A stretch of DNA of 64,000 nt from Ceratodon purpureus (GCA_014871385.1 CM026427.1:18138682-18202681), one strand, 5' to 3'. Positions 44,365 to 56,975 are shown, counted from the first letter of the stretch. Made by a program: numbers and translations. Notes: generated by a model not told the origin, from the sequence alone.

Positions 44365-44719
44365 AGTTTAGCTCGAGTCGAGCTAAACTGATCCTGGACA
44401 ATGGGAAGCATGAGTTTAGCTCGAGTCGAGCTAAACTGCTGCTGCCCTTTAGATGCAGAAGTTTAGCTCAACTCGAGCTAAACTCGTGTTGCCCTTTGGA
44501 TACAGATGTTTAGCTCGAGTCGAGCTAAACTTCTGCACCCAAAGGGCAACACGAGTTTAGCTCGAGTCGAGCTAAACTTCTGCCGCCCTTTGGGTGCGGT
44601 AGTTTAGCTCGACTCGAGCTAAACTTATGCTGCCCTTTGGGTGCTTGAGTTTAGCTCGAGTCGAGCTAAACTCATGATGCTCTTTGGATGCAGCAGTTTA
44701 GCTCGAGTCGAGCTAAACT
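44365..44719. repeat. Array of eight palindromes, about 47-bp period
   Basis: Eight copies of TTTAGCTCGA, one base (G or C), TCGAGCTAAA, flanked by A/G and T/C. They start at about 44365, 44412, 44461, 44508, 44552, 44600, 44647 and 44695. One copy has a mismatch (44461). Spacers are related to each other (TGCTGCCCTTTGGATGCAG-like) and one is inverted, so this is a minisatellite of palindromes. Confidence 0.95.
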
Positions 44720-45315
44720 GCCGTCCGCAAAAAGCGGCGCTTTAATAGGTGCTACCATCTTCGGAATTCTGAGTCGCAGACTCAGAATACGCTTACGGTG
44801 TCCGCTCTAAAACGTCTGTAAGAAGGAAAGAGAGACACTGCAAATACACCATGACTTGAATCAATGGAAAGCATACAACAAGCAGATATCAATGAAGTGT
44901 ACTGATGATCGGAGAAAACTAAAGAGAAGACGTACAAGAGAAACGGCGCAATACAGCTTCCGCCCAGAAAACAACCACCTCCAAGTGAGCGCCGAGAACT
45001 CCTACAAGCGAGAGAAGCAAGTGAGTAGAGAAAAGACTTCAAGCGGGGACGATTCCAGAGGTCATTCTCCAACGTGTGACCGTTTTCATGCCGCTTGAGT
45101 TTTGAAAATAGGCGGGAATCATGCATGACCATTCGTCCCTCCACATTTCGGGGTGTGAGAATGGGCGGGAATTACCACTTTCCATACTTCTCGGCCCTTT
45201 AGATAGATGCAGATGCGAAATATTTGGTGCATTAAATCAAATGGGATGGGTTGGAAGTCCCTATAGCGCCAGACAGAGTATTGACTTTTGGCCGCGAACT
45301 TTTCTTCCTCTATCA
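44720..45315. other. No gene seen
   Basis: Upstream side of the decayed transposase; the short frames here lack support. Confidence 0.4.
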
Positions 45316-45401
45316 GGGTTCAGGTTTTAGGGTATAGGGTTCAGGGTTAAGGGTTTAGGGTCTTAGGTCCAGGGTTAAGGGTTTAGTGTACAGGGTTAAG
45401 G
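45316..45401. repeat. Degenerate TTTAGGG/GGGTTTAG repeats
   Basis: About ten imperfect telomere-like words (GGGTTTAGGG, GGGTTAAGGG, GGGTATAGGG). Too short and degenerate for a telomere end; interstitial. Confidence 0.8.
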
Positions 45402-46175
45402 CATTTCTAGGGACATTAAATATCACGTATATGGAATAAAATTAAATCGAAAATTGTTTGAACCTATTTGTATTTCGTGAGTAAGGTTCATACAGGGAAG
45501 TATATCGTTGCAAATATTCATACCTCCATGTACTAGAGTATGTATTTTTGCTCAATTTCATTATTATATATGATGTATGAAATCAAATCATTATATGTGA
45601 GTTCATGAATAGTTCTTGATAGACCTAGGTAGATATGTTTTTAAATTTAGAATTATTTATTTATTCTACAAATTTAGTCAGATATAATTATCATGTATAT
45701 ATATTCATGTACTTTTATTTATGTCTCTATTTATTTCATAATGTGTTCTTTACGCCGTGAATGGTGTAGATTTGTTCTTTCGTTTCTGGAACTCTACATC
45801 TTAACATGTATATTTTTAATATACATGTTAGGATTATAATATGTATAATATAATTATATATTCATTTACAAGTAGGTACTAATATATTCATTAACAATTT
45901 AATGTCCAGTTAAAAATAGTACGAGAATAATTAACTAAAATCTAATGTATACAAATCTTAAAATGATATACAAGTATATTCAAGTATATACGAAATTTAT
46001 TGTTAAAAATAATAGTATTAGATTATAGAATTTAATTCATTTCTCATGGCAAATTATATACGTTTTTTAGAAGATTGAATTTTTTATATTTAATCATGAG
46101 ACGCAAATATTTGAACCATGGTATGCCTTGTATGATAGGCATGGGGTGAAAGTACGTTGACCTAAATGTAAGCCT
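45402..46175. repeat. AT-rich region with a diverged repeat copy (45880-46150)
   Basis: 45880-46150 repeats, in direct orientation, the sequence at about 46230-46530 (for example TTGAACCATGGTATGCC and a TATATTCAAGTATATAC block). No gene. Confidence 0.6.
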
Positions 46176-48364
46176 AATATTCTTAAAGTACATGATAGTA
46201 TCATAATCTAATTATAATATAATAATATAGTATAGTATACCAAGGCTCTAATATTTTCATTTACAATTTTATATTTAATTATTGATTATAATACGAGAAT
46301 AATAAAACAATATTCAAGTATATACAAATCTAAAAATGATACACAAATATATTCAAGTATATATACGAAGTACATTGTTAAAAATAAAAGTATTAAATTA
46401 TAGAAATCAATTCATTTATTATGGCAAATTCTTTATATTTTTTAAAAGGTTTATGGTTAATTATATTTATTCATGAGAAGCGAATATTTAAACCATGGTA
46501 TGCCTTGAATGGTAGGCATGGAAATTACACAAACCTTAATCAATTCATTAATGTTCTACCTTGAGTTCTATTTGTACAATTTTATTACATTCTAATAAGA
46601 AAGTGGAATGTTTGGTTCATTCATTTTTTAAAAAAAACTCATAAATTATGGATTCAAATGAAACGTATTAAACCAATGATCATAATTATAGTTGTAGTAT
46701 TAATATATAATATCGGGAAAGGCTCTAGATGCTTGTCTAAGCATACAATCCCATAAATCAATTCTTTAATAATAAATTAAAATGACACATTTAAGTAAAT
46801 CCGGACTTTCGAAAGCCCACATCGGTCAAAGTCCCGTTATCGAGTCTGGTCAAAGTCCCCTTCGTTACTCTGGAACATTCGGCTTTCCGCCCATGCTGCT
46901 TCATAAGCATAAGTTCCTTTGGGCGACGAAACAGTTGTTTCATTCTTAGTTTCCCTTCTGTTTCATCTACTTGTAGTTCATTTGCTGTGATGAGGAGGTC
47001 GGGCAGTGGTTTTAGGGTGTCAAGTTACCCGCCAGACGAGTGGGAGGTGGTTGTTTTTCCACAAGGAGTGGAGGAGCTTCGTCCCTGGTTTATGGCTGTG
47101 GAACGCGCCCGTGGTCGCGGCGTAGAGATTCCCCCGTGGAACCTCATTGCACGCCTAATGCAGCCCGGTGTGGAGTGGGATTGGACTATTGCACATGGTC
47201 TAGAGCAACTGGAGATTATGAACGCCTCCAACATCAAGTTTCCCCTCACCTCCGGCGAGGGCTTCTCTATGCCTGATTCTAATGAGGAGGGGAGCGTGGA
47301 TTTGGGGAGCCCACCACATGAATGAGTAGGTGAATTGTTATCTCCTCAGAACCCTTAACCTTGTCCTCAGTTTGATGTTTTCATAATAATAGATTGCGTT
47401 TGCTGTATGTGTTGCGCAGCATTTTAATGGCTCATGCTGTGTTCGTTCTGATTGTTAGGAGGATGAGTCCTTGCTTTTGACATGCACTTTTCCGTTTTGA
47501 ACCCTAAACATCATACCATCTGATCCTGTTTTTCTCTTTTCTCCAAAACTTGCAGGCATCTTCGATATACTTCTACGATTTTACTTTTTGCTGCTATTCA
47601 ACTCAGATATGGAATGGGGACTCCAGGAGTAGTTAGCACGACCGTTAGATTATACAATATTTGGAAACCATAGATGTGAAAAGAGATGACTTTCATCTTT
47701 TGGTAACTTTTGCTGATGGTATTCCCCGTGTGGATTGTAAACAATTTCTGGAATGGAATGCCTTCAAAACAGGGCTCTTCTAGACGAAAACCAGTGTTTC
47801 ATCTGATGCTTTCATATTTGTATATTTCGTATTCTAATATGTCCATGCTAACTAGTAAATGTAGTAGTAAATTTCGTTTGAATCTATGAATTATGAATTT
47901 TGTATTTTAAAATTATGCAAATGAAGCAAGCATTCCACTTTCTTATTAGAATGTAATAAAATTGTAAAAATATTAGTCAAGGTAGAACGTGAAAGAATTG
48001 ATTAAAACTATTGTAATATACATGCTAATCATACAAGGCATACCATGGTTTAAATATTCGCTTTTCATGAATAAATATAAAAAACCCTAAACCTTCTAAA
48101 AAATATAAATAATTTGCCATAATAAATGAATTGAATTCTAGAATTCAATACTATTATTTTTAACAATGTACTTCATATATATACTTGAATATACTTATAT
48201 ATCATTTTTAGATTTGTATATATTTGAATATAGATTATAATTCTAGTATTATTATCATTAATTAAATATAAAATTGTAAATGAATATATTAGTATCTTAG
48301 TAAACTATACTATATTATTATATTATAAATAAATTATGATACTAACATGTACTTTAAGAATATG
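46176..48364. mobile_element. Fold-back element with 490-bp inverted arms
   Basis: 46176-46666 is the reverse complement of 47873-48364 with many scattered differences (about 80-85% by eye). Both arms carry CATTCCACTTTCTTATTAG and the AACCATGGTATGCCTTG block. The 1.2-kb centre holds the 112-residue frame at 46990. Diverged outer copies in the same relative orientations lie at 45880-46150 and about 49840-50110, so the inverted structure may be nested. No transposase is inside, so it would be non-autonomous. Confidence 0.65.
46990..47325 (+). CDS. Hypothetical 112-residue protein inside the fold-back element
   Basis: ATG 46990 to TGA 47325 in the GC-richer island between the inverted arms. The product (EWEVVVFPQGVEELRPWF at the start, acidic end) matches no family I know. 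Composition differs sharply from the surrounding AT-rich arms, which supports real coding capacity or capture. A splice-acceptor-like AAACTTGCAG near 47555 could mark a second exon. Confidence 0.4.
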   Translation: MRRSGSGFRVSSYPPDEWEVVVFPQGVEELRPWFMAVERARGRGVEIPPWNLIARLMQPGVEWDWTIAHGLEQLEIMNASNIKFPLTSGEGFSMPDSNEEGSVDLGSPPHE

Positions 48365-48845
48365 ATGACAACATTTATGTAAATATGTTTCCAATTAGAG
48401 TGTATGAAATTCATTTTCATTGCTAATAGTGTAACCATATTTGATGCTTTAGTCAAATAATTACAAATTATTATTACATAAAAAAAAAATGTACATTTTC
48501 ATCCTTTACAATTGATCATAATTTGTCCACTTCGAAGCTCGAAATTGTGTATTTTTTCAAAACATCCAAAATTGCGTGCAATTTCTTTTGAATAGAATTT
48601 TAATTTATAAACCCTATTTGTTTATTCTGTATTATAATATTTCCATATTTTACTGTAAATTTAGTAACGGGGAGGCTAAAAGCTAATAAAGACAATAAAA
48701 AAACATACTTCTCTATCTTTCATTCATAGAAATTCAGAAATCCAAATCTAATGTAGATTCACAAATTTATATGAATCCAAATATAATCAAAAAGCAATAC
48801 CAACTTCACATAATGCAAGCATGTTTTGAACCATTGTAAAAAATT
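48365..48845. other. AT-rich, no gene seen
   Basis: No supported feature beyond AT-rich composition. Confidence 0.5.
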
Positions 48846-49745
48846 ACCAATACTTTTCATCTGAATTAAAAAAAAATGAGTTCCCTATCCTGTTTAGTTT
48901 TCATTGGAACTCACATTGGGTTGGCAACCTCAACCCCATACACCGTACACATTAAGGGATATGGTTCTCCAACTCCATGTGAGTTATTGGAGCCATCATG
49001 GTGAATTATTCTTAAGGTAAGAAAGAGCAGGTTTACCAAACCTTATGGGGTTAACAATATGGAGACTGAACCGCACTATCTATCTTTAAAGTAACTTCCT
49101 ATAAAAAGTTATTCACTTTCTCACTACCCGTATCAGGTTAATACAAATAAAATACAAAAAGGGACAGTAATATTTAACTCGCAATTCTTACAAATATTGA
49201 TATTACCATTCAGTGATTCTGACATAACTAAAATTATTATTCCATAATAAAAATTATATTTTGAAATTGCAGTATCTATGTAATTTTTAAATATTACCAA
49301 TACTTTTCATCACAACCCTGAAAAAACGAGGTCTCTATCCTGTTTAGATTTCATTGAAACTCACACTGGGTTAGTAACCTCAACCCCATTCACAGTACAC
49401 ATTAAGGGTCATGGTTCTCCAATCCCATGTGAGTTATTGGAGCCATCATGGTGAATTCTTCTTAAGGTAAGAAAGAGCAGGTTTACCAAACCATATGGGG
49501 TTAACAATTTGGAGACTGAAGCGCACTATCTATCTTTAAAGTAAATTCCTATAAAAAGTTATTTTCACTTTCTCACTACCTAGTACCCGAATCAGGTTCA
49601 TAATAATAAAATAAAAAAAGTGACAATAATATTTAACTCGCAATTCTTACAAATATTAATAATACCATTCAGTGATTCTGATATAACTAAAATTATTATT
49701 CCGTAATGAAAAACAAATTTTCAAAATTCCAGTATCTATGTACAT
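48846..49745. repeat. Direct tandem duplication of a 450-bp unit
   Basis: Unit 1 (48846-49295) and unit 2 (49296-49745) align from end to end. Each contains GAGTTATTGGAGCCATCATG and GTAAGAAAGAGCAGGTTTAC. Roughly 90% identity by eye. No open frame. Confidence 0.85.
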
Positions 49746-50780
49746 GCTTGTATATGAATTCTGAATTATCAAAATCTTTGAAATGGCATGGAATCTATTT
49801 GGAATAGAATTATAATTCAGTATACATACACAAAAATTTATATACACACAATGTATTTCGTATAAACATACTTGAATATATTTGTATACCATTTTAAGAT
49901 TTGTATATACCTAAATATAGATTATTATTCTCGTACTATAATCATTAATTAAAAATGATATTCTAAATGAATATATTAGTACCTTAGTATACTATCATAA
50001 TTTATGATATAATAGATAAATTATGATACTAACATGTACTTTAAGAATATGATGATAACATTTATGTAAAAATGTTTCCAATTAGAGTATAGTGAATTCC
50101 TTTCATTGCTAACTAGAGTATTAACTTCATAGATCTGAAAGGATTATTGTGTTAAATTAAATTTAAAGACGTCTCATATTTGATTAATATTAGTAAAGAT
50201 AAAATATACGTTAAAAAAGTAGAATATTGGCTACTCATGAATATTTTTAGTATCGTACAAATTAGGTTTTTCTAATAAGAAGCTAATTTGTACAAAAATA
50301 TTAGATTCTCATGAATATAATATTAGAGTACTATATTTATAATTTATTAGATAGTAATGAATATGTACAAATTTTTTAATAATTGCATCTCATGGATAAA
50401 TATAAAAATTTAAGTTCTCTAAAAAATGTTCATAATTTGCCTACTTAGATTTTGTCAAGTGCTCAAGGAACTATACCATTACACAATATCATATATTAAT
50501 ATTATAACAATAATGACCATCAATGTAGGAGGATTCATTTGATCCATTTAATGAGGATTTTATTTTTGGAATATATAAAAAATAGTAAGGAAATTAACTT
50601 TCGTATATATTTAAAATATTTGAAAATGTATTGGTCGAGGTAGAACGTTATTAATTCGATTACAATTTAGAAAATTTCATGCCAATCATACGATGCATAC
50701 AATAACCCGGAGTTATTTTAGAAGATGATTATTTTGCGTATTGTAAAGAATATTACACCATGAAATTTTAATTGGTCGAA
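49746..50780. repeat. AT-rich region with inverted-arm homology (49840-50110)
   Basis: 49840-50110 repeats 48190-48440 in direct orientation (AACATGTACTTTAAGAATATG, then a TTATGTAAA block). 50630-50720 resembles another part of the same repeat (GAGGTAGAACGTTATTAATTCG). No gene. Confidence 0.6.
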
Positions 50781-52167
50781 TTAAAATTAAAAAAAATTAC
50801 TATACACGCGGGGACGGGCCCCGGACCCCGCGGCGATGGAGGTAGGCTTTTGGCGGCGCGGTTATGAGCCCCGGGAGGGTCAGGAACCCGACCCCGTCTT
50901 CACTCACAGACCTTCTCTCTCCCTCTGTCTGTGTGTGTTTGTGTTGTGGCGCGGTTTGTTCTTTGTTGTGGCGCGCTTTGTGTATCTTTGTTAATTTTCA
51001 ACTCTTGCTTTCCACTCTTTGCCGCGAAGTGGAGCTGTAGACTCATTCTATTTCGTAGTGTTTCCCCCAAAGTCTTTGCTCTGTCCAGTAGTTTAGGGAT
51101 TATGTGAAGGTGGGTTTTAGGTTTTGGATGTCCTCCTTTGTTTTCGCATGCTCTTGTTGTGTATTGGGGATTGAAGAGTTTTATAGGGAAGTCTTTCTGG
51201 GTTGGGTCCCCTCAGTGTTCTCTTCTACATCTCGTCCAAGATTTATAGATTTGTAGGGTTTGGGCAATTTCATTGTTGATCAAAAGCTCGGTTTCTTAGT
51301 ACGTTTCTGCAAGCTCTTGTTCCGCATGCTCTTGGTGTTCATATGAGAAGTCATTGCGCTGGATTGCAAGAACTGAGTTGATTTCTAGCTCTGAATGGAT
51401 TGGAAAACGCGGAAGGTTTTGGAGATTTCGGAGCTGTACTGAGTACGGGTCTTTTGAGACGATTTCGAGGTCAGTAATCATCTTCCTCCTCTTCTTGCAG
51501 TTTGTGCTGCGTCTTTGTTTCATTCAGCGCTATCAGTATTGGAAATACACCATTTTTTTGCAAAATCGGTATTTCGGTAGAAGCCTTTATGTGTCTCTAT
51601 GTGCATTCTGCATAATTTTGTCATTCGCGTCTGTGGTTGAGTGTCTGTGTGCGTTTGTGGGTGTGTGTCTGTGTGTCTCTGGTACTCTGTATTGTGTCTG
51701 TCTGTTTCTGTGATTGTGTGTATTGTGTATTCTGTCTGTTTCTTTCTGTCAATGTCTATCTGTCTCGGAATTCTGTTCGAACTGTGTATGTGTTTGTCTT
51801 TATGTGACTTAATGTCAGGTTTCTCTAAATGACTGTGTCAATGCATGTGTGTATTATAATGTGCTTGCAATGCATATTACTTTTATTGTGCATTACGTAT
51901 CAACGTCAAGTGCATTGCGTTGTAGTTTTCGAACTATCTTTTATTGGATATGTATCTAGTTTGGGATGCCAAAGAATCTGATTATGGGGATTTATGGAAG
52001 CACTGTAATTGTTTATCTTCCGACTTTTCCGGAACTAGTGTGATGGGAAGTGAAACATTTGTATCATTCTCCGATTTCTGTTCTGACCTTTTAGAATGCC
52101 TTCTTTTCTGCAGGCAAAACACGTTCCAGGAGCATTACAACAAAGGAAATTGAGTAAAATACTGAAA
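50781..52167 (+). other. Likely promoter and 5' untranslated region of the 52.2-kb gene
   Basis: A sharp composition change: a GC island (50805-50890, GGGGACGGGCCCCGG-type) followed by T/TG-rich transcribed-looking sequence. It has splice-like sites (for example GAG|GTCAGTAAT near 51470 and CTTCTTGCAG near 51500) and a TGTGTCTG microsatellite (51640-51840). The small frames here are not convincing. Confidence 0.4.
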
Positions 52168-52229
52168 ATGGCCGAGAGGTACTAAATATTTCTGCAAATT
52201 CCGTAATTAAACCCTCAAAAATCGAGAGC

Positions 52230-52671
52230 AGTTTAGCTCGAGTCGAGCTAAACTGCGTGCGAAAGACAACTCTCGCTTGACAGTTTAGCTCGACTCGAGC
52301 TAAACTCACATACAACATGTATTACAGAAGATCAATAAAATGAAAATACTTTAAAAATAGTCCATTAATTGCTACAGTTTAGCTCGACTCGAGCTAAACT
52401 GCACCCAAATACTATTTTGTACAGTGCAGGTAAGCTCCATTCGAGAAAAACCGCAGTGTACAAAAAGACATTTGGCCACAGTTTAGCTCGACTCGAGCTA
52501 AACTGCATGGGCTCCCACACATGACATCCCAGCAGTTTAGCTCGAGTCGAGCTAAACTGCCAGGATCCCACCATGGGAGCCTTGCAGTTTAGCTCGACTC
52601 GAGCTAAACTGCTGGGATGCCATCGGTTACTTGATTAATAGAATCAAGATTTAGCTCGAATCGAGCTAAAT
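52230..52671. repeat. Seven palindromes inside intron 1
   Basis: Copies of TTTAGCTCGA/N/TCGAGCTAAA at about 52230, 52281, 52375, 52481, 52533, 52585 and 52649 (the last diverged). Both centre versions (G or C) occur, i.e. both orientations. They end 40 bp before the exon 2 acceptor. Confidence 0.95.
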
Positions 52672-54181
52672 GGCTTTGAATTTGTCTAATGGTAAATGTG
52701 TCCTCCTTGCAGTGAGGAGAAAGCAAGGGTAACTGAGGCGCTACGACATTTCTTCAAGCCTGTTCCTATCTCTGATTCAGATGACGATGACGGGAATGAC
52801 TCAAGCACATACGAGCCGTGGACCTTCAAAGACCCCACGAAGGTCAAAAATTGGACTCTGCGATGGGTTGCATACACATCATATCTAACGTTCGCAACCA
52901 TTTTCAAGGGAGAAGTCGATGATCCCGAGGTCATCGATATGGATACAAAGGTCACCAAGTTTGACAATAAGGGAAAAGACCAAATAAAGATCCTCTGCTC
53001 ATCTATCGGGGCTAATCCATACCTCTTCTCCATAGTAGTAAACGTAGCGGAGAACCTCTTCGACCCCATTTCCTTAATGGAAAGTCTGTCCAATTCACCT
53101 TTCGAGGAGACAGTCTCCACGATGAGACAAGAAATACTGGACAGGAAATGGGCAACAAAGGATGGACGAACTCTCGCGGCGAAATCCCTAGCGTGGAAAC
53201 TGAGGAATGTTGTCTGCACCCTTGCTCTCCGCGCAACGGAGGCAAAGGTGAAGCAGAACCTCGGAAAATCTCATGTTGACGTTTCTGGAGTGACAGCAAC
53301 CGGGAGTCAAATGGGGAGCCAACAGACTGGACGCAGTAGGGGGAGAGCAATAGTTCCATCCCAAAGCCGAGGCGCTTCTGCAACTCCCACGCCTCACTCA
53401 CCATTGAAGAAGAAAGGCCTCGAGAAGAAAACTGACAAGCCAAAGCCCAAGAAGAACTTGCTCTTATCTGCGGAGGACTTGGCAACAAGTTTGAACTCTG
53501 TTCTCGAGGAACTCCCCAAGGTGAACAAGGCTGGAGAGATCCTGGACTTCGATAACGCCAATCGCATTTACCAGAATTTCTTTTCTGATTGCCAGGACGA
53601 GTTCGTCTTCAAAACGAATGGGCAACCAAAGAAGTTCAGTGTGGACGTGACGCGGTGCAAGCCCGCACCGGCCGCATGGACTATCCGTGCATATGAGAAG
53701 CGGGGCATGGAGGAGATGAAGAATTACTTGGTCAACATGCCTGATAGGGGTCAGAAGCAAACCCTGTGTCTGATGCCAGACACGAAGGCACGACCTCAAC
53801 AAGAAGAGGATCTGGAAGGCTGTACATTCCACATCATCAACGGGCAACACAGCGTGGCGGCGTCCAAATCTCTCATCGAGGATAACGCCAGTGAGGAGTT
53901 GTTGAGGGACTTCAGGAGGTGGGATGCGTACATCGTTTGGACGCATGATCATGATAAGCTGCGAAAGATCTCAGCATTCTATAATCGGGTGAACCATCTC
54001 GCACCCTTCAAGCCAACTTGGGCGAGCAATATACTTGCCTCTAGAAAAGTGTGGCTGAAGTACGGTAAGCCCCAAAAGAAAAATGCTGCCGCTGGTGCTG
54101 CGGACCGCAGGAGTACAGGTCCGAAAAGTAATCCAGCGTCGAAGACATACGACGTAAGTTCACTGATTCATTAGCATTAGC

Positions 54182-54273
54182 AGTTTAGCTCGATTCGAGC
54201 TAAATATTGATAATCTTCTTGGTTTTCAATAGTCTGGTGTATCTCGATCAATTTAGCTCGAGTCGAGCTAAAG
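54182..54273. repeat. Two palindromes inside intron 2
   Basis: Diverged copies at 54182-54204 and 54251-54273 between donor 54154 and acceptor 54322. Confidence 0.9.
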
Positions 54274-55710
54274 AGTAGTTCCGAGACAGCATCATCTAAG
54301 GTTTCTTCCTGTGCATATGCAGAACTTTCTGAATGCAATCAGGGAGCGCTTCGCTATGATCGATGTGGCGAAGCATCAAGCCATGGTGGCGAAGAAGGGA
54401 GGGAAGAACACTTTCTCCCTAACAAACGAGCTGTTTATCATCACATCCAGTGATGAAACATGGGACTTGTGGAAGGAGGTGATCGCGTCTGCGGCATGTG
54501 GTGGACTCATTGATCCCGACACCGAACCTCCGCATAAGAAATTCTATGAGAAGAAGGGGTTCATTCCGGACAAGGATGGGACGCTTCCGAGGGAGTTCTT
54601 CAAATGGCTCGGGAACTTGACAGAGGCAGATCACCAGAAGATGTGTAAGCACATCCTGCATAAGTCTGGGCCAAGTCGGAAGTACACATATCCGAAGGTG
54701 ACCATCAAGTAGAATACGAGTGTATTGGAGGACTGCTACTCGGTCAAGGAGTGGGCGGAGCGGAGAAAACGTAAGGCTGTAGCTCAAGCGGAGTTCAACA
54801 ACATTAATCCAACGCTCCATTTATTCAAGAGAGACGGCCTTGATGTACCCGCTTGGAAGCATTTCAAGAAGACTTACTTTGTCTCCAAGGAGTCGAAGCA
54901 CGTTCTGCTTGACTGGGGTATTCCAGACTCGTACTGGACTAACTCCAGAGCTACACAGTTCCGCAACAAGTCGGCCAAGGATCTCTCCCCATATGCGGTT
55001 GAGTTCTTCAAAACCTTCCTGAAGGTCCGACATGCATTTCAGTGTCCTTTAGCTGAGATGTGGTTCCTCCCATTTATCAGGGAGCCTCGACTCTCCTTCG
55101 GATCTTGGCCCTCCGATATATGGGGGTTGACGGGCGAAGTAGTCACATTCGAAATCATCGACTTCCGGTTCCTCCCAACCTACAAGACGAGGCATAACTA
55201 CACTTTGGAGAACCCCTTCTTCATGGAGTTTTTCAATATGATCGAAGAGTATGGGCAGCCCCAATTAAACGATGTTCGGCACTGGCTTCTCATTTGCGGA
55301 GACGATGAGGACTTCGCCCAGGTGCTCACTTGGGTGGAGCGAAACACCTTGAGTGGTCGTAGAAGATTCCCCTCTGAGTATTTACCCGCTCCTAACGAGC
55401 GACTTGGCGGACACCCCCCGAAGAGCAGAATCGCGATGGAACCCGTCAAACTCTTGTTTCTCATTGATGATAATGTACTTGAGAACGTCGGGTCCACGCC
55501 TGAACCTCTGAGCAAGTACACAACTCCGGACCACAAACTGTACACGGACAATAGGAAGTTTAACGAAAAGAGGTACGCAATGTATCCATCCGAGTTAAGG
55601 ATGGAGTTCTACCTGCAGGTCCTCGACACTTTCTACAGTACTGGGGTGGCGGTTAATCAGCTCTATGCGGGAACGAAGTCCCTCATAGCCGCCGCGGTAA
55701 GTTTCCACAC

Positions 55711-55803
55711 TTTAGCTCGAGTCGAGTTAAATCGTTCCACTGTTTTGATCTTATGCACCATGCATGCACACACTTCCACACTTTAGCTCGAGTCGAGCTA
55801 AAC
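55711..55803. repeat. Two palindromes inside intron 3
   Basis: Copies at 55711-55731 and 55782-55803 between donor 55697 and acceptor 55832. Confidence 0.9.
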
Positions 55804-56870
55804 CGTGTTTACCTTGTCTTTGTTTTCTTCAGATGCTCTCGATCTCGTCTTTCGTGGTCGCGGATGATAGTGACTCTCCTCATATGGTCGAAGCTCAGGC
55901 ACTTGGATTAACTCTGGACCCAACCGATTTTAGTGTCGACGCTTATTTTGTCGATAAGGAACGGTTTCCGGAATACGGCAGAGCCGTGCGAAAAGGGAAA
56001 GGCAGAGCTGTGGAGGAGGGTGACGATGTTGATCTGGAGGAGGATGCCCCCACCGAGGAACAGACCCCCTCCTCCAGTGCTGCGGACATTAGCAATGAGA
56101 GCGATGCTCCGCCTTCTGATCCGGTAAGTCAGACAGCATCTGAGGGTGGAGTGGGGAGAAGACTCGATTTTCCTGACGTCGACATTACACGTACGGACGA
56201 TGAGAGACCAGGTTCTGCACCGGAGCTGGGATCCGGAAGTGGGAGAAAGACTGGCGGTGCGCGAAGTACTGGAAAGCCGGCTCAGAAGAAAAAGAGGGTC
56301 AATCCTCCAGCTCGGCAAGCCTCCCCGTTGGGGAGAGCCGCTCCCGATCCGGATATTCAAGCTATTCTCGCAGAATTGCAGGCGACCAAGGATAGGAATC
56401 AAGCATTACAAGATCAGATGGCACAGCACCAAATGGATATAGAGAAGACCGTGCAGGCGGCACTGCAGGGTGTTCTGCAAGGCATGAGTAATGCCACTCT
56501 TTTCCCGAATGCGGGTCCAGTTCTGCCCAATGTCCAGCCAATAGGTAGTGCCCTGCCTACTTCGCGAGTACTTGAGATTTTGGGCTCCCCTACCGGTGGT
56601 GCAGAATTGCCAATGTCGGATCCGAGTCCCGCATCAGTGCCAGAGCCAAGCCATCATTGCACCGACCAGGTCATGCGTGACCCTAGTCCCAGCCCACCCC
56701 GTTCTCCCTCCTACAATCAGACTCAGGGAGATGCTCCCGTGACATCTTCAGGTCCCTCCCAAACTTAGATTTTTTGAACTCGGAATTTTGTAGATGAGGT
56801 GTTAATACCGAAGTAGTTCACTGAAATGTGCATTTTGTACCAAAACGATTGTAATTAATACAAATGGGCT

Positions 56871-56893
56871 GTTTAGCTCGACTCGAGCTAAAC
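56871..56893. repeat. Palindrome between the two T-PAL cargo genes
   Basis: GTTTAGCTCGA, C, TCGAGCTAAAC, 103 bp after the TAG of the upstream gene. Confidence 0.9.
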
Positions 56894-56975
56894 CGTTCAA
56901 CTTTTTACCAATCCCTTCTATGTCAGCTTCATTGATCACTCTCTGATGATTCTATAGTTCTTTTGCAATGCCCAG

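Larger units (their letters stand above)
52168..56768 (+). pseudogene. Large multi-exon protein with ParB/DGQHR-like motif and possible methyltransferase-like region; one nonsense codon
   Basis: Exons 52168-52178 (MAE plus two bases), 52713-54153, 54323-55696 and 55833-56768. All are bounded by GT-AG and all phases agree, giving about 1250 codons. A TAG at 54710-54712 is the only defect. After an N-terminal part with an acidic stretch (SDSDDDDG) and a Ser/Lys-rich linker, residues about 280-470 include CTFHIINGQHSVAASK, which resembles the DGQHR/ParB-type core. Residues about 890-945 (LQVLDTFYSTG, then QLYAGTKSLIAAA) recall motif I of N6/N4 DNA methyltransferases, but I see no DPPY, so this is weak. 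The C-terminus is disordered and acidic with a basic patch. Palindromes sit in its introns only. An alternative donor at 56124 could shorten exon 4. Confidence 0.6.

Noticed and set aside
44365..44719. CRISPR array
   Set aside because: Regular repeats and spacers are present, but the spacers are similar to each other, one is inverted, the repeat is a full palindrome, and the surroundings are eukaryotic with no cas genes.
45316..45401. Chromosome telomere
   Set aside because: Short, degenerate TTTAGGG-like words in the interior of a mobile-element region.
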